Below, piece after piece: positions 1-6,260 of a stretch of DNA of 7,660 nucleotides. Both the position numbers and the translations under genes were made by a program. Source of the DNA: Actinomycetales bacterium (GTDB lineage: Bacteria; Actinomycetota; Actinomycetes; Actinomycetales; Microbacteriaceae). The notes beneath the pieces are model-generated. The model worked only from the letters and a program-made list of their open reading frames with translations, ran no database searches and was not told the DNA's origin. Position 1 is the first letter of the stretch, and every line of letters starts with the position of its first letter. The stretch lies in NCBI GenBank assembly GCA_015655255.1, contig JAATFJ010000291.1:1-7660 (forward strand), in the 5' to 3' direction.

Positions 1-1479
1 GCGCGGGCCCCAGGTCTCGAACCAGGACAGGGATGCGACGCCGGGAACGGCGAGCGCCGCAGCGCTCGCGATGAGCCATGCGGCGAGTTCCGGAGCATGC
101 TGTCGGGGGTCAGCGGCTCCGGTGAACTGGGCTCCGTATCCTTCGAGGAGATCATCGCGCTGCGGAAGGGGCTGGGGCACTGTCGCCACGTTGTTGTAGC
201 GGGGACGCAACGAGACCGGACCGATGTGCACGGGGAGACCGTCTGCGATCGTCACGGTCTGCTTCGCGATGATCCGTTGCATGGCGAGGGATTCCACGAT
301 CTGCTCCGTGTCGAGCGAGTGGAACAGTGGGGTCAGCGTGACGCTCATTCCGTCCACGTCGCGGGGGACTTGCCGCTGTTCGCGGTTGAGCTCGGTGAAG
401 TGGGATCGGGCGCCTGCGAGCACGGGAACGTCGATTTCTTCTGCCGCACATGCACGGCGCAACGCGGCACGCACCCGCGCATCGGTGATATGGGCGGCGG
501 CATCGAAGGCGGTGATCCGGAGAACGTCCTTGTCGGCGAGCGCGCGAACGGCGGCGTCGAGGATCGCGGTGTCCTCGCCGACCACGAGACGCACGTCCAC
601 GGGCAGCCGGTCGGCGAGCGCGCGGTCGAGGGCCGCCCTCCAGGAGTCCGTTCGGAGATCCAGCTCGACGACGCGGAAGCCGCCGATCGCCGACGGGGCG
701 ACCGGGTCCGGCGCGGTGGAGGCTTCGACGCCGATCGCGGGGGCATCGCCGTCCGCGTGCACGAGGAAGAGGTCGCTCTCCTCGCTCTCGCCGATATCGT
801 CCTTCGTGCGGGCGCCCGACGCTGCCTCTGCGGGGATGCCGATGGAGAGCGATTGCTGCACGACCGTCCTCGCGCCGAGCCGGTAGGGATAGGGGAGTGC
901 GAGGGGACGGCTATACGTCTTGAACGAGGCATCGGTCCAGTTGCGCTGGTCCTCCATCTCGAAGACATCGCCGTCGAAACACAGCACCGCGTCTTCACGG
1001 ATGCGCATCTCACGGATGTCGATGACCGGCTGGTGGGGAGCGATCGCGAGGGGGAAAGCCGTCTGCTCCTGCGCACCGTCGGTATGCGTGACGGTGAGTG
1101 GAGAACCGGCGTCTGAGGCAGGGTGCAGAACGACGAGTCCTGTCCGGCAGGTGTCGAACTCCCTCGTGTTCCGGGCACGCCAGGCGATGTGCATCTCCGC
1201 GGCGGTGACAGTGAGGCTCAGACGCGAAATGAGATACGCGCCCAGTCCCTCGTGTCGTAGGCCGAGTTCGATCCCGGACCCGTCCTTGCGGAGGGAGGTG
1301 ACGACGGCGGGAACAGTGAGCCACCCGCTGTCGCGCACGACGGCGCGCACGCTGCGCAGGATGATGTGGTCGCCGTGCCGGATCTCCGCGAACTCATCGT
1401 CGCGCACCTCCACGCTCCAGCCGTGGCCGCTCCACACCAGGCCGTTCGTGCGGGACCATGTCGGGGGAGTGGTCACCAT
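1..1479 (-). CDS. apnL: D-apionate lactonase, ApnL-like (3' end beyond the window)
   Basis: This gene probably hydrolyses D-apionolactone to D-apionate in the cytoplasm, the entry step to the acid pathway encoded upstream. The frame is open for 493 codons from ATG at 1479 to the left edge, so the C-terminus is missing. It begins MVTTPPTWSRTNGLVWSG and has no signal peptide. The N-terminal half reads as beta-rich. The most recognisable stretch is FEMEDQRNWTDASFKTY at about residues 173-189, followed by PLALPYPY (192-199). The second half looks like a TIM barrel, with ARSHFTELNR (357-366), GPVSLRPRYNN (420-430) and SLSWFETWGPR (483-493). I recall these motifs as typical of the ApnL family. An in-frame GTG at 1491 is an alternative start: it has GGGGAG upstream, whereas the ATG has only a close AAGGA. 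Adjacency to an ApnO-like gene supports the call. Exact catalytic residues were not assigned. Confidence 0.8.
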   Translation of the reverse strand, partial: MVTTPPTWSRTNGLVWSGHGWSVEVRDDEFAEIRHGDHIILRSVRAVVRDSGWLTVPAVVTSLRKDGSGIELGLRHEGLGAYLISRLSLTVTAAEMHIAWRARNTREFDTCRTGLVVLHPASDAGSPLTVTHTDGAQEQTAFPLAIAPHQPVIDIREMRIREDAVLCFDGDVFEMEDQRNWTDASFKTYSRPLALPYPYRLGARTVVQQSLSIGIPAEAASGARTKDDIGESEESDLFLVHADGDAPAIGVEASTAPDPVAPSAIGGFRVVELDLRTDSWRAALDRALADRLPVDVRLVVGEDTAILDAAVRALADKDVLRITAFDAAAHITDARVRAALRRACAAEEIDVPVLAGARSHFTELNREQRQVPRDVDGMSVTLTPLFHSLDTEQIVESLAMQRIIAKQTVTIADGLPVHIGPVSLRPRYNNVATVPQPLPQRDDLLEGYGAQFTGAADPRQHAPELAAWLIASAAALAVPGVASLSWFETWGPR

Positions 1480-1495
1480 GCCATCCTTCACATCG

Positions 1496-1526
1496 GCTCC
1501 CCTGCCCGGAGGGCGAGCAGGGGAGC
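1496..1526. promoter_or_regulatory. Perfect 10-bp stem-loop between apnO and apnL
   Basis: GCTCCCCTGC (1496-1505) is the exact reverse complement of GCAGGGGAGC (1517-1526), with an 11-base loop between them. It lies in the 65-bp gap downstream of the apnO stop and upstream of apnL. No T-run follows on either strand, so it is not a standard intrinsic terminator. On the transcript, the arm nearer apnL contains the GGGGAG that would serve as ribosome-binding site for the alternative GTG start at 1491. The hairpin could therefore mask that site, or act as a processing or stabilising element between the two cistrons. The structure is seen in the sequence; its role is inferred. Confidence 0.55.
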
Positions 1527-1544
1527 GAGAGCGATCCGCCCGCC

Positions 1545-2399
1545 TCAGCGCTCGATGTGATCGAGGTGCAGCATGCGGGAGAGGTTCTTGTCGAGCTCAT
1601 CGTCGCGGAAGATCTTCTTCCAATCGTCCTTGATGATGCTCGCTCGACCGTAGTCCATCGCGATGAGGCACGCGTCGGAGAAGGGGTTGTCGCCGCGCAG
1701 GCCGTTGGCGAGGGCCACCTGGGTGTGGCCGTAGAGGATGCTCCGTGCGGCGGCCTCGGGGACGCCCATCGTGTGCACCGTCTCGTGCAGCGCCTCGTTG
1801 AGGAGATCGCCGATCATGCAGGCGACGGTCTCGACGAGGGTCGGCTCCAGCTGGGCGAGCTGCTTGACGGTGACCCAATGCACGTCGATGACGGGCGCGT
1901 AGATCGCGCGGACCGTCTCCTCGACGATGGCCTTCTTGGCGGGGTCATCGCTCTCGATCGCGGCGATGGCGTCCTGCGGCGCGGCGATCCCGCCGAAGGT
2001 GTCCGCCCACTGCTCCGGGGTCTCCCGCTGCAGGAAGATCGACGGGTGGCAGGGGTGTGCGACGGCCTGGATGACGTCCTCACGCGTGGTGAGCAGTCCT
2101 GCGTAGGCGGCGGCGGGGTCGAGGGTGAGCACGATGGTGCCGGGCTGCAGCTGGGGGACGAGCTCTGCGGTGACCGCGCCGAGGGCGAGGTCGGGGACGG
2201 CGAGCACGACGATGTCGGCGTCGGCGACCGCGCTCGCCGCGTCGGTCAGCTCGCGCCCCGCATCGATCGTGCGCTGCTGACCGGCGGGGGAGTTCTCGAC
2301 GTATCGGACGTCGTGCGTCGTCTGGACGAGGTTGTTGGACACGCGCATGCCCATCTTCCCGCCCGCTCCGACGACGGCGATCTTGTGGTTCTCACTCAC
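1545..2399 (-). CDS. apnO: D-apionate oxidoisomerase, ApnO-like (Rossmann fold, PGDH_C family)
   Basis: The likely product converts D-apionate to 3-oxo-isoapionate with reduction of a nicotinamide cofactor. The 284-residue protein starts with GTG (SENHKIAVV follows). It carries a classic dinucleotide-binding loop GAGGKMG at residues 11-17, and an acidic residue (E35) at the end of the second strand, which favours NAD over NADP. DADIVVLAVPD (60-70) and LDPAAAYAG (93-101) continue the Rossmann domain. HPCHPS (115-120) and DVHWVTVKQLAQLEP (172-186) lead into an all-helical C-terminal half ending with DDWKKIF (258-264). Such proteins are often labelled 'phosphogluconate dehydrogenase C-terminal domain' proteins, but this one lacks the motifs I would expect of true 6-phosphogluconate dehydrogenase. 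The first 8 bases overlap the end of oiaC, so translation is probably coupled. Its neighbours ApnL and OiaC supply the substrate and consume the product. Confidence 0.82.
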   Translation of the reverse strand: MSENHKIAVVGAGGKMGMRVSNNLVQTTHDVRYVENSPAGQQRTIDAGRELTDAASAVADADIVVLAVPDLALGAVTAELVPQLQPGTIVLTLDPAAAYAGLLTTREDVIQAVAHPCHPSIFLQRETPEQWADTFGGIAAPQDAIAAIESDDPAKKAIVEETVRAIYAPVIDVHWVTVKQLAQLEPTLVETVACMIGDLLNEALHETVHTMGVPEAAARSILYGHTQVALANGLRGDNPFSDACLIAMDYGRASIIKDDWKKIFRDDELDKNLSRMLHLDHIER

Positions 2400-3189
2400 T
2401 GTTACTCCTCAGATACTCCAGGGTGACGCGGGTCCAATCCCGCTCGGTCTGTATGGTCGTCTCCGCATCGGCCTGCCAGGGCAGCCAGTGCTCGACGATC
2501 TCGTTGATCCGCCGCGCGCGCGGCCGGACGGACGCGAGCAGTGCGGGGTAGTCGTGCAGTCCGGAACCCATCGGCGCTCCGGAGTAGGTGAATCCCACCC
2601 AGCCGGGCTGTCGGGAGAACGCGAAGTCCTTCACGTGCACATTGGCGACGAAGGGGGCGGCCTCCGCGATGCAGTCCTGGGGACGTTCGAGGCGGGCGAC
2701 GACGTTCGCCGGGTCGAGGCAGATCCCCACAGCCGAGCTGCCGACGCGTGCGACGACGCCGACGAGGTCGGCGGTGGACACCTGCTCGTAGGTCTCCAGG
2801 GCGAGGGTGATGCCGGCGGACTCGTAGGAGCGCGCGGTGCTGCGCAGCCAGGTCTCGGCCTCGGCGATCGTCGGACGGGAGTCGGGCGCGTAGAGCATGC
2901 TGCGCACGAGGCGTGCGTCGAAGATCTCCGCGAGCCGCAGGAAGTGGCTGAGGTGCTCGGGGAGGATGCCCCGGGTCCCCAGTTCGATGGTGAGCCCGAG
3001 GTCGCGCGCGACGCGTGCCGCCTCGCGCAGCTCCGCATCGGACATCTCCTCCAGGGGGGCGTAGTCGCAGATCTGGAAGAGGGTGACGTCCTGGGCGCGG
3101 GTGTCCTCGAAGACCTCCGCGAGGGTGAGCGGACGCTCGACGCGGGAGGATTGCTGCCAGAAGTAGGCGTAGGAGCCGAGGCCGATCAC
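2392..3189 (-). CDS. oiaC: 3-oxo-isoapionate decarboxylase, OiaC-like (xylose-isomerase-like TIM barrel)
   Basis: The predicted role is decarboxylation of 3-oxo-isoapionate to L-erythrulose, linking the apionate-oxidising enzyme to the erythrulose kinase. The protein has 265 residues and belongs to the sugar phosphate isomerase/epimerase (AP-endonuclease 2-like) TIM-barrel superfamily. Visible motifs are IGLGSYAYFWQ at the N-terminus, FQICDYAPL (38-46), IELGTRGI (68-75), LALETYE (129-135), GICLDPAN (155-162), NVHVKDF (183-189) and INEIVEHWLPW (228-238). E132, D159, H185 and an acidic residue in INEIVE (E230 or E233) are the likely divalent-metal ligands. The start is GTG at 3189, because a full AAGGAGG sits six bases upstream; no ATG is suitably placed. 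It overlaps lerI by four bases (GTGA) and apnO by eight. The superfamily covers isomerases, epimerases and decarboxylases, so the reaction is assigned mainly from the neighbours. Confidence 0.72.
   Translation of the reverse strand: MIGLGSYAYFWQQSSRVERPLTLAEVFEDTRAQDVTLFQICDYAPLEEMSDAELREAARVARDLGLTIELGTRGILPEHLSHFLRLAEIFDARLVRSMLYAPDSRPTIAEAETWLRSTARSYESAGITLALETYEQVSTADLVGVVARVGSSAVGICLDPANVVARLERPQDCIAEAAPFVANVHVKDFAFSRQPGWVGFTYSGAPMGSGLHDYPALLASVRPRARRINEIVEHWLPWQADAETTIQTERDWTRVTLEYLRSNSE
2405..2410 (-). promoter_or_regulatory. Ribosome-binding site fixing the apnO GTG start
   Basis: On the minus strand, GAGGAG is followed by five bases (TAACA) and then the GTG at 2399-2397. This spacing supports the GTG start. 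The site lies inside the last codons of oiaC, so apnO translation depends on ribosomes finishing oiaC or on a local opening of the messenger. Confidence 0.7.
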
Positions 3190-3953
3190 GCGACGCCTCC
3201 TTCCCCGCGCGCCGCAGCCTCGTCGAGCACGCGGCGGAGGGCCTGCGGATCGTGGGCGAAGCGGCCGAGGAACAGGCCGTCGATACTCTCCCCCAGATCG
3301 GAGAGGAGTCCGGGCCCCGCCGCCCCGCCGTAGATGACGCGCGATCCCTCGCGCGCGGCGTCCGCGTCGAGGGCGGCGCGGAGAGCGGCGGCGACGATGC
3401 GGATGTGTGCGTGCCCCGCCGGTTCGGGGGCGCCGATCGCCCAGACGGGTTCGTAGGCGACGATGACCGCGCCCGGGCCCGCATCGACGAGCGAGGCGCG
3501 CAGCTGGGCGACGGCGACCTGCGCCGCCGCGTGCGGATCCTGCTCCTCTGCCTCGCCGATGCAGAGGAGCGGGGTGAGCCCGGTGGCGAGTGCGGCGCGG
3601 GTCTTCGCGGCGACGATCGCGTCGGTCTCCCCGTACAGGCGTCGTCGCTCCGCATGGCCGATCTCCGCGATCGTCGCGCCGACCTCCGCGAGCTCTGCGG
3701 CCGAGACCTCGCCGGTGAACGGCCCGCTCTCCTCCGCGGCGACGTCCTGTCCGCCGACGCGCACGGGCGTTCCGGAGAAGGCGGCTATGGCCGGGAGGAT
3801 CTGCAGGTAGGTGGGCGTGACGAAAAGCTCGACGGCGCCGGAGCGCACAGCATCGTGCGTACGCACGAGCTCCGAGACCTCGTTGAACCATGCCTGGGCC
3901 CGTCGATGACCGAAGTACATCTTCAGGCTCACGCCCACCACCGGCACGGACAT
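3186..3953 (-). CDS. lerI: TIM-family tetrulose-phosphate isomerase, probable L-erythrulose-1-phosphate isomerase
   Basis: The protein has 255 residues, the size of triosephosphate isomerase, and retains its catalytic framework. Present are the lysine of SLKM (K11), the histidine of GHAERR (H100), the glutamate of YEPVWAIG (E168) and the phosphate loop YGGAAGPG (208-215). Several positions fixed in true TIM are changed. NWKM becomes SLKM, losing the asparagine; GHSERR becomes GHAERR; the flexible loop after WAIG reads APEPAG rather than TGK; YGGS becomes YGGA; and the usual C-terminal GG is LGRFAHDP. These changes and the operon context fit the LerI/EryH group, which interconverts L-erythrulose 1-phosphate and D-erythrulose 4-phosphate. 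The start is ATG at 3953, overlapping the derI stop in TGATG; only a poor ribosome-binding site (GGAT) is visible, so coupling is likely. A housekeeping TIM would be expected next to gapA/pgk, not here. Confidence 0.72.
   Translation of the reverse strand: MSVPVVGVSLKMYFGHRRAQAWFNEVSELVRTHDAVRSGAVELFVTPTYLQILPAIAAFSGTPVRVGGQDVAAEESGPFTGEVSAAELAEVGATIAEIGHAERRRLYGETDAIVAAKTRAALATGLTPLLCIGEAEEQDPHAAAQVAVAQLRASLVDAGPGAVIVAYEPVWAIGAPEPAGHAHIRIVAAALRAALDADAAREGSRVIYGGAAGPGLLSDLGESIDGLFLGRFAHDPQALRRVLDEAAARGEGGVA
3196..3202 (-). promoter_or_regulatory. Strong ribosome-binding site fixing the oiaC GTG start
   Basis: AAGGAGG on the minus strand, six bases before the GTG at 3189-3187, is the strongest Shine-Dalgarno sequence in the window. 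It lies inside the 3' end of lerI and settles the start of oiaC. The reading frame stays open for more than 1 kb further upstream without stops, which would otherwise suggest a spurious 640-residue protein. Confidence 0.8.
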
Positions 3954-4423
3954 CAGCAGGATCCGGTGGTCTCGTACTCGTCGATGACGGCGACCTTCTC
4001 GGCGGAGGCGCTCGACGTGTCGAAGCGGTAGGTGAGCCACTCGCGCACGAGGCGCCGGGCCAGCTCGATGCCGATGACCCGCTGTCCCATGCAGAGGACC
4101 TGGGCGTTGTTGGAGAGCACGGCGCGCTCGACGGAGAAGGAATCGTGCGCCGTGACGGCGCGGATGCCGGCGACCTTGTTCGCGGAGATCGCGACGCCGA
4201 GGCCGGTGCCGCAGAACAGCAGCGCCCGGTCGGCCTCGCCGCGGGCGACGCGTTCGGCTGCCTCGATCGCGACACGCGGATATGCGGTGTGCCCCTCGGC
4301 GTCGACGCCCACATCGACGAGGCTCGCGACGCCCGGGTTCTGCGCGAGATCCTTCTTCAGGATCTCCTTGTAGTCGAAGCCGGCGTCATCGGATCCGATG
4401 ATGAGGCGGAGCGGTTCAGTCAT
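3953..4423 (-). CDS. derI: RpiB/LacAB-family isomerase, probable D-erythrulose-4-phosphate isomerase
   Basis: The predicted reaction is D-erythrulose 4-phosphate to D-erythrose 4-phosphate, the last step before the pentose phosphate pathway. The 156-residue protein shows the RpiB/LacA/LacB fold signatures [11 protein letters not shown] (10-20), [13 protein letters not shown] (48-60), [16 protein letters not shown] (68-83) and [18 protein letters not shown] (93-110). C71 is the likely catalytic base. Ribose-5-phosphate isomerases of this family normally read SDHAG at the first motif, whereas here it is SDDAG, as I recall for the DerI/EryI tetrose branch. The gene overlaps the end of lerK by eight bases (ATGACTGA) and has AAAGGA six bases before its ATG. 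Housekeeping ribose-5-phosphate isomerase is the main alternative, made less likely by the motif and neighbours. EryI is an equivalent name. Confidence 0.72.
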   Translation of the reverse strand: MTEPLRLIIGSDDAGFDYKEILKKDLAQNPGVASLVDVGVDAEGHTAYPRVAIEAAERVARGEADRALLFCGTGLGVAISANKVAGIRAVTAHDSFSVERAVLSNNAQVLCMGQRVIGIELARRLVREWLTYRFDTSSASAEKVAVIDEYETTGSC

Positions 4424-6152
4424 TGCTCGTCCTTTCTGAGGCGGCGAGGAGGTCGCCGATGGCGGTGACGATGAGTGCGAGGGAGTGGGCGCCGGGATCG
4501 GGGGTCCCGACGGCGTGTTCGCCGTGGGTGCGGGCGCGACCCTTGCGGGGGAGGAGGTCGGCGGTCGCGGCGGCCGCCGTGGTCGCGACCACGGCCGCGG
4601 TGCGCCAGGCGGAGGCGAGGGGCGCGCCCGCGTCGGTGGTCTCCGTCAGCGTGGTCGAGAACGGGACGAGCGCGTCGACGAGGGTCTTGTCGCCGACCTC
4701 CGCCTTGCCGTATTCCTGGACGCCGCGCACTCCCGCATCGACGCCGGTGGCGACCGCGGCCGCGGTGGGGCGGCCGGCGTCGCCGAGGCGTTCGGCGAGG
4801 GCGCGCAGGATGACGCCCCACAGTGCCCCGGAGGTGCCGCCGGCCCGGTCGGCCCAGGCATCGGCGGCGGCGGTGAGCAGGGTCTCCGCTCCGGCGTGCT
4901 GTGCGGCGGCGGCGGTCCCCGCGTCGAGGGCGGCGTGCGCGCCGCGCTGCATCCCGATGCCGTGATCGCCGTCGCCGGCGATGCTGTCGATGCGTCCCAG
5001 CTCGTCCGCGTGCGTGTCGATGACCCGGACGATGACGCGCAGCGCCTCGTGCACCTGCGCCGCGACGTCCTGGGAGGCATCGTCGCCCGCGGCGAGGGCC
5101 GTCGTCTCGGCGACCGTGGCGACGATGTCGTCCTGCGCCGCGGCGACCACGGTTCCGCGGCGGTAGCCGGGGGCGTCCACGCCCGTGTTCCAGAGCCGTT
5201 CGAGCTCGTCGTCCAGCCAGAACAGGGTGAGCGAGGTGCCCGCCATGTCGAAGCTCGTGCAGTACTCCCCGACGTGCGGGTCGACGATGACGAGACCCGC
5301 GTCGTCGAGGAGCTGGGCGATGCGCCGGTAGACGACGAACATCTCCTCGTACTTGAGCGATCCCAGCCCGTTGAGGAGAGGGACGACGCGGGCGCCGCGG
5401 GCGTCGACTCCGTCGGGCAGCTCTGCGAGGAGACGGGAGACGAGCAGTTCCGCGAGCGCATCCGCGGTGGGGATGTCGGTCTCGTCGATGCCGGGCTCGC
5501 CGTGGATGCCGAGTCCCACGGCCATCCGGTTCTCGGGAACGGTGAAGAGAGGCTTCGCGGCGCCGGGAAGTGTGCAACCGGTGAAGGCGACGCCGAAGGA
5601 GCGCGTCCGTTCGTTCGCGTGCGCTGCGACGCGGGAGACCTCCGCGAGGGGGTACCCGGCCTCCGCGGCGGCGGCCGCGGTGCGGAAGACCGCGAGGTCG
5701 CCGGCGATGCCGCGTCGCTGCGCCCGATCCGCGGGGAGGGCGCTGGAGACGTCGTCGGTCACGGCGATCGTCTCGCACGCGATGCCTTCGGCGCGGAGGC
5801 GGTCCGCGGCGGCGGTGAAGTTGAGGACGTCCCCCGCGTAGTTCCCGTAGCCGAGGAGCACTCCGGCCCCGCGGTCGGCGGCCTTGGCCACGGCGTAAAC
5901 CTGCTGCGTCGACGGGGAGGCGAAGAGGTTCCCCATCGCCGCGCCGTGCGCGAGCCCCTGGCCGACGAGCCCGCCGAAGGCGGGGTAGTGGCCGGAGCCG
6001 CCGCCGATGACGAGGGCGACCTCGCCGTCGGGGATGCGGGTCGAGCGGACGACTCCGCCCGGCGTCCGGCGGACCGTGCGGGCATTCGCGGCGACGAAGC
6101 CGTCGATCATCTCATCGGCGAAGTCGGCCGGATCGTTCCACAGGCGCGTCAT
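4416..6152 (-). CDS. lerK: Fused DhaK-DhaL dihydroxyacetone-type kinase, probable L-erythrulose 1-kinase
   Basis: The 578-residue protein is a single-chain ATP-dependent kinase of the dihydroxyacetone kinase family. Its N-terminal DhaK domain (about 1-335) carries [10 protein letters not shown] (50-59), [10 protein letters not shown] (103-112) and GIHGEPG (215-221). H217 is the expected histidine that binds the ketose carbonyl covalently, and H55 and D108 are the usual helpers. The C-terminal DhaL domain (about 365-578) holds AGDGDHG (392-398), with D389, D394 and D396 as magnesium/ATP ligands, GGTSGALWG (438-446), GDKTLVDAL (487-495) and a GRAR...GTPDPGA segment (538-555). GHYPAF instead of the GHEP seen in glycerone kinases, together with the downstream tetrulose-phosphate isomerases, argues for L-erythrulose rather than dihydroxyacetone. 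An in-frame stop 48 bases before the ATG and the absence of other start codons fix the start, although no clear ribosome-binding site is visible. It is preceded by its own likely promoter region. Confidence 0.78.
   Translation of the reverse strand: MTRLWNDPADFADEMIDGFVAANARTVRRTPGGVVRSTRIPDGEVALVIGGGSGHYPAFGGLVGQGLAHGAAMGNLFASPSTQQVYAVAKAADRGAGVLLGYGNYAGDVLNFTAAADRLRAEGIACETIAVTDDVSSALPADRAQRRGIAGDLAVFRTAAAAAEAGYPLAEVSRVAAHANERTRSFGVAFTGCTLPGAAKPLFTVPENRMAVGLGIHGEPGIDETDIPTADALAELLVSRLLAELPDGVDARGARVVPLLNGLGSLKYEEMFVVYRRIAQLLDDAGLVIVDPHVGEYCTSFDMAGTSLTLFWLDDELERLWNTGVDAPGYRRGTVVAAAQDDIVATVAETTALAAGDDASQDVAAQVHEALRVIVRVIDTHADELGRIDSIAGDGDHGIGMQRGAHAALDAGTAAAAQHAGAETLLTAAADAWADRAGGTSGALWGVILRALAERLGDAGRPTAAAVATGVDAGVRGVQEYGKAEVGDKTLVDALVPFSTTLTETTDAGAPLASAWRTAAVVATTAAAATADLLPRKGRARTHGEHAVGTPDPGAHSLALIVTAIGDLLAASERTSND
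4430..4435 (-). promoter_or_regulatory. Ribosome-binding site of derI
   Basis: AAAGGA lies six bases before the ATG at 4423-4421 and inside the closing codons of lerK. It supports this start and coupled translation of the kinase and isomerase. Confidence 0.6.
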
Positions 6153-6196
6153 CGTCGGGGGTCCGTTTCGTCGGCACGGGAAAGCATGGTGTCTCT

Positions 6197-6225
6197 ATTC
6201 TGGATAACCGGTTGACCAATTGCAA
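6197..6225 (-). promoter_or_regulatory. Candidate promoter for the lerK operon
   Basis: Reading the minus strand, TTGCAA (6225-6220) is followed after exactly 17 bases by CAGAAT (6202-6197), each matching four of six positions of the sigma-70-type -35 and -10 hexamers. Transcription would start near 6190, leaving a leader of roughly 35-40 bases before lerK. The gap is noticeably less GC-rich than its surroundings. This is a pattern match; read-through from the permease genes is an alternative or additional source of transcript. Confidence 0.45.
6201..6218. promoter_or_regulatory. Dyad operator TGGnnAACCGGTTnnCCA within the promoter spacer
   Basis: TGGATAACCGGTTGACCA is an 18-bp dyad with a perfect AACCGGTT core and matching TGG/CCA ends; only the two-base steps between them are asymmetric. 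Even length and a central CpG resemble LacI-family operators, though GntR-type binding cannot be excluded. It fills the spacer of the candidate promoter and reaches into the -10 hexamer, the position expected for a repressor that blocks polymerase until a pathway sugar or phosphate is present. No regulator gene lies in the window. Confidence 0.5.
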
Positions 6226-6246
6226 GCGCGCGGACTCGTGGGAGGG

Positions 6247-6260
6247 TGTGAGCGCTCATG
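6247..6260. promoter_or_regulatory. Second LacI-like dyad, TGTGAGCGCTCATG
   Basis: The perfect palindrome TGAGCGCTCA (6249-6258) sits within a 14-mer close to the TGnGAGCGCTCnCA type of LacI-family operators found in actinobacteria. It overlaps the stop codon of the upstream permease. Its centre is 44 bp, about four helical turns, from the centre of the first dyad. A 10-bp palindrome in such GC-rich DNA can arise by chance, so support comes mainly from its position. Confidence 0.35.

Noticed and set aside
50..69. 8-bp inverted repeat GCGAGCGC/GCGCTCGC with a 4-base loop
   Set aside because: It lies inside the lactonase coding sequence in Ala-rich codons; repeats of this size are expected by chance in such GC-rich DNA.
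97..1116. 339-codon plus-strand frame opposite the lactonase gene
   Set aside because: The minus-strand frame carries the ApnL motifs and stays open to the edge; the plus-strand translation shows no family features.
1496..1526. Intrinsic terminator after apnO
   Set aside because: The stem is perfect but no T-tract follows in either direction, and the next gene is co-directional and in the same pathway. It is kept as a stem-loop of unknown role.
1551..1565. Short hairpin CTCGAT-GTG-ATCGAG near the end of apnO
   Set aside because: The stem is only six bases, it is coding (HLDHIER region) and has no T-run.
1458..2426. 322-codon plus-strand frame opposite apnO
   Set aside because: It is antisense to a clear Rossmann-fold enzyme and consists of Gly/Asp/Val-rich shadow sequence.
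3954..4040. Upstream ATG extending lerI by 29 codons
   Set aside because: The added residues are Arg/His-rich and overlap derI. The TIM family begins right at the VGVSLKM strand, which fits the ATG at 3953.
2392..4314. 640-codon minus-strand frame
   Set aside because: Only its last 265 codons are a gene (oiaC, starting at GTG 3189 with AAGGAGG). The upstream part overlaps lerI and derI out of frame and is Arg/Pro/Ala-rich shadow sequence.
4485..6215. 576-codon open frame on the plus strand
   Set aside because: It is antisense to the DhaK-DhaL kinase, whose motifs are unmistakable. The translation is a low-complexity Gly/Arg/Val/Asp run with no recognisable domain, as expected opposite a GC-rich gene.
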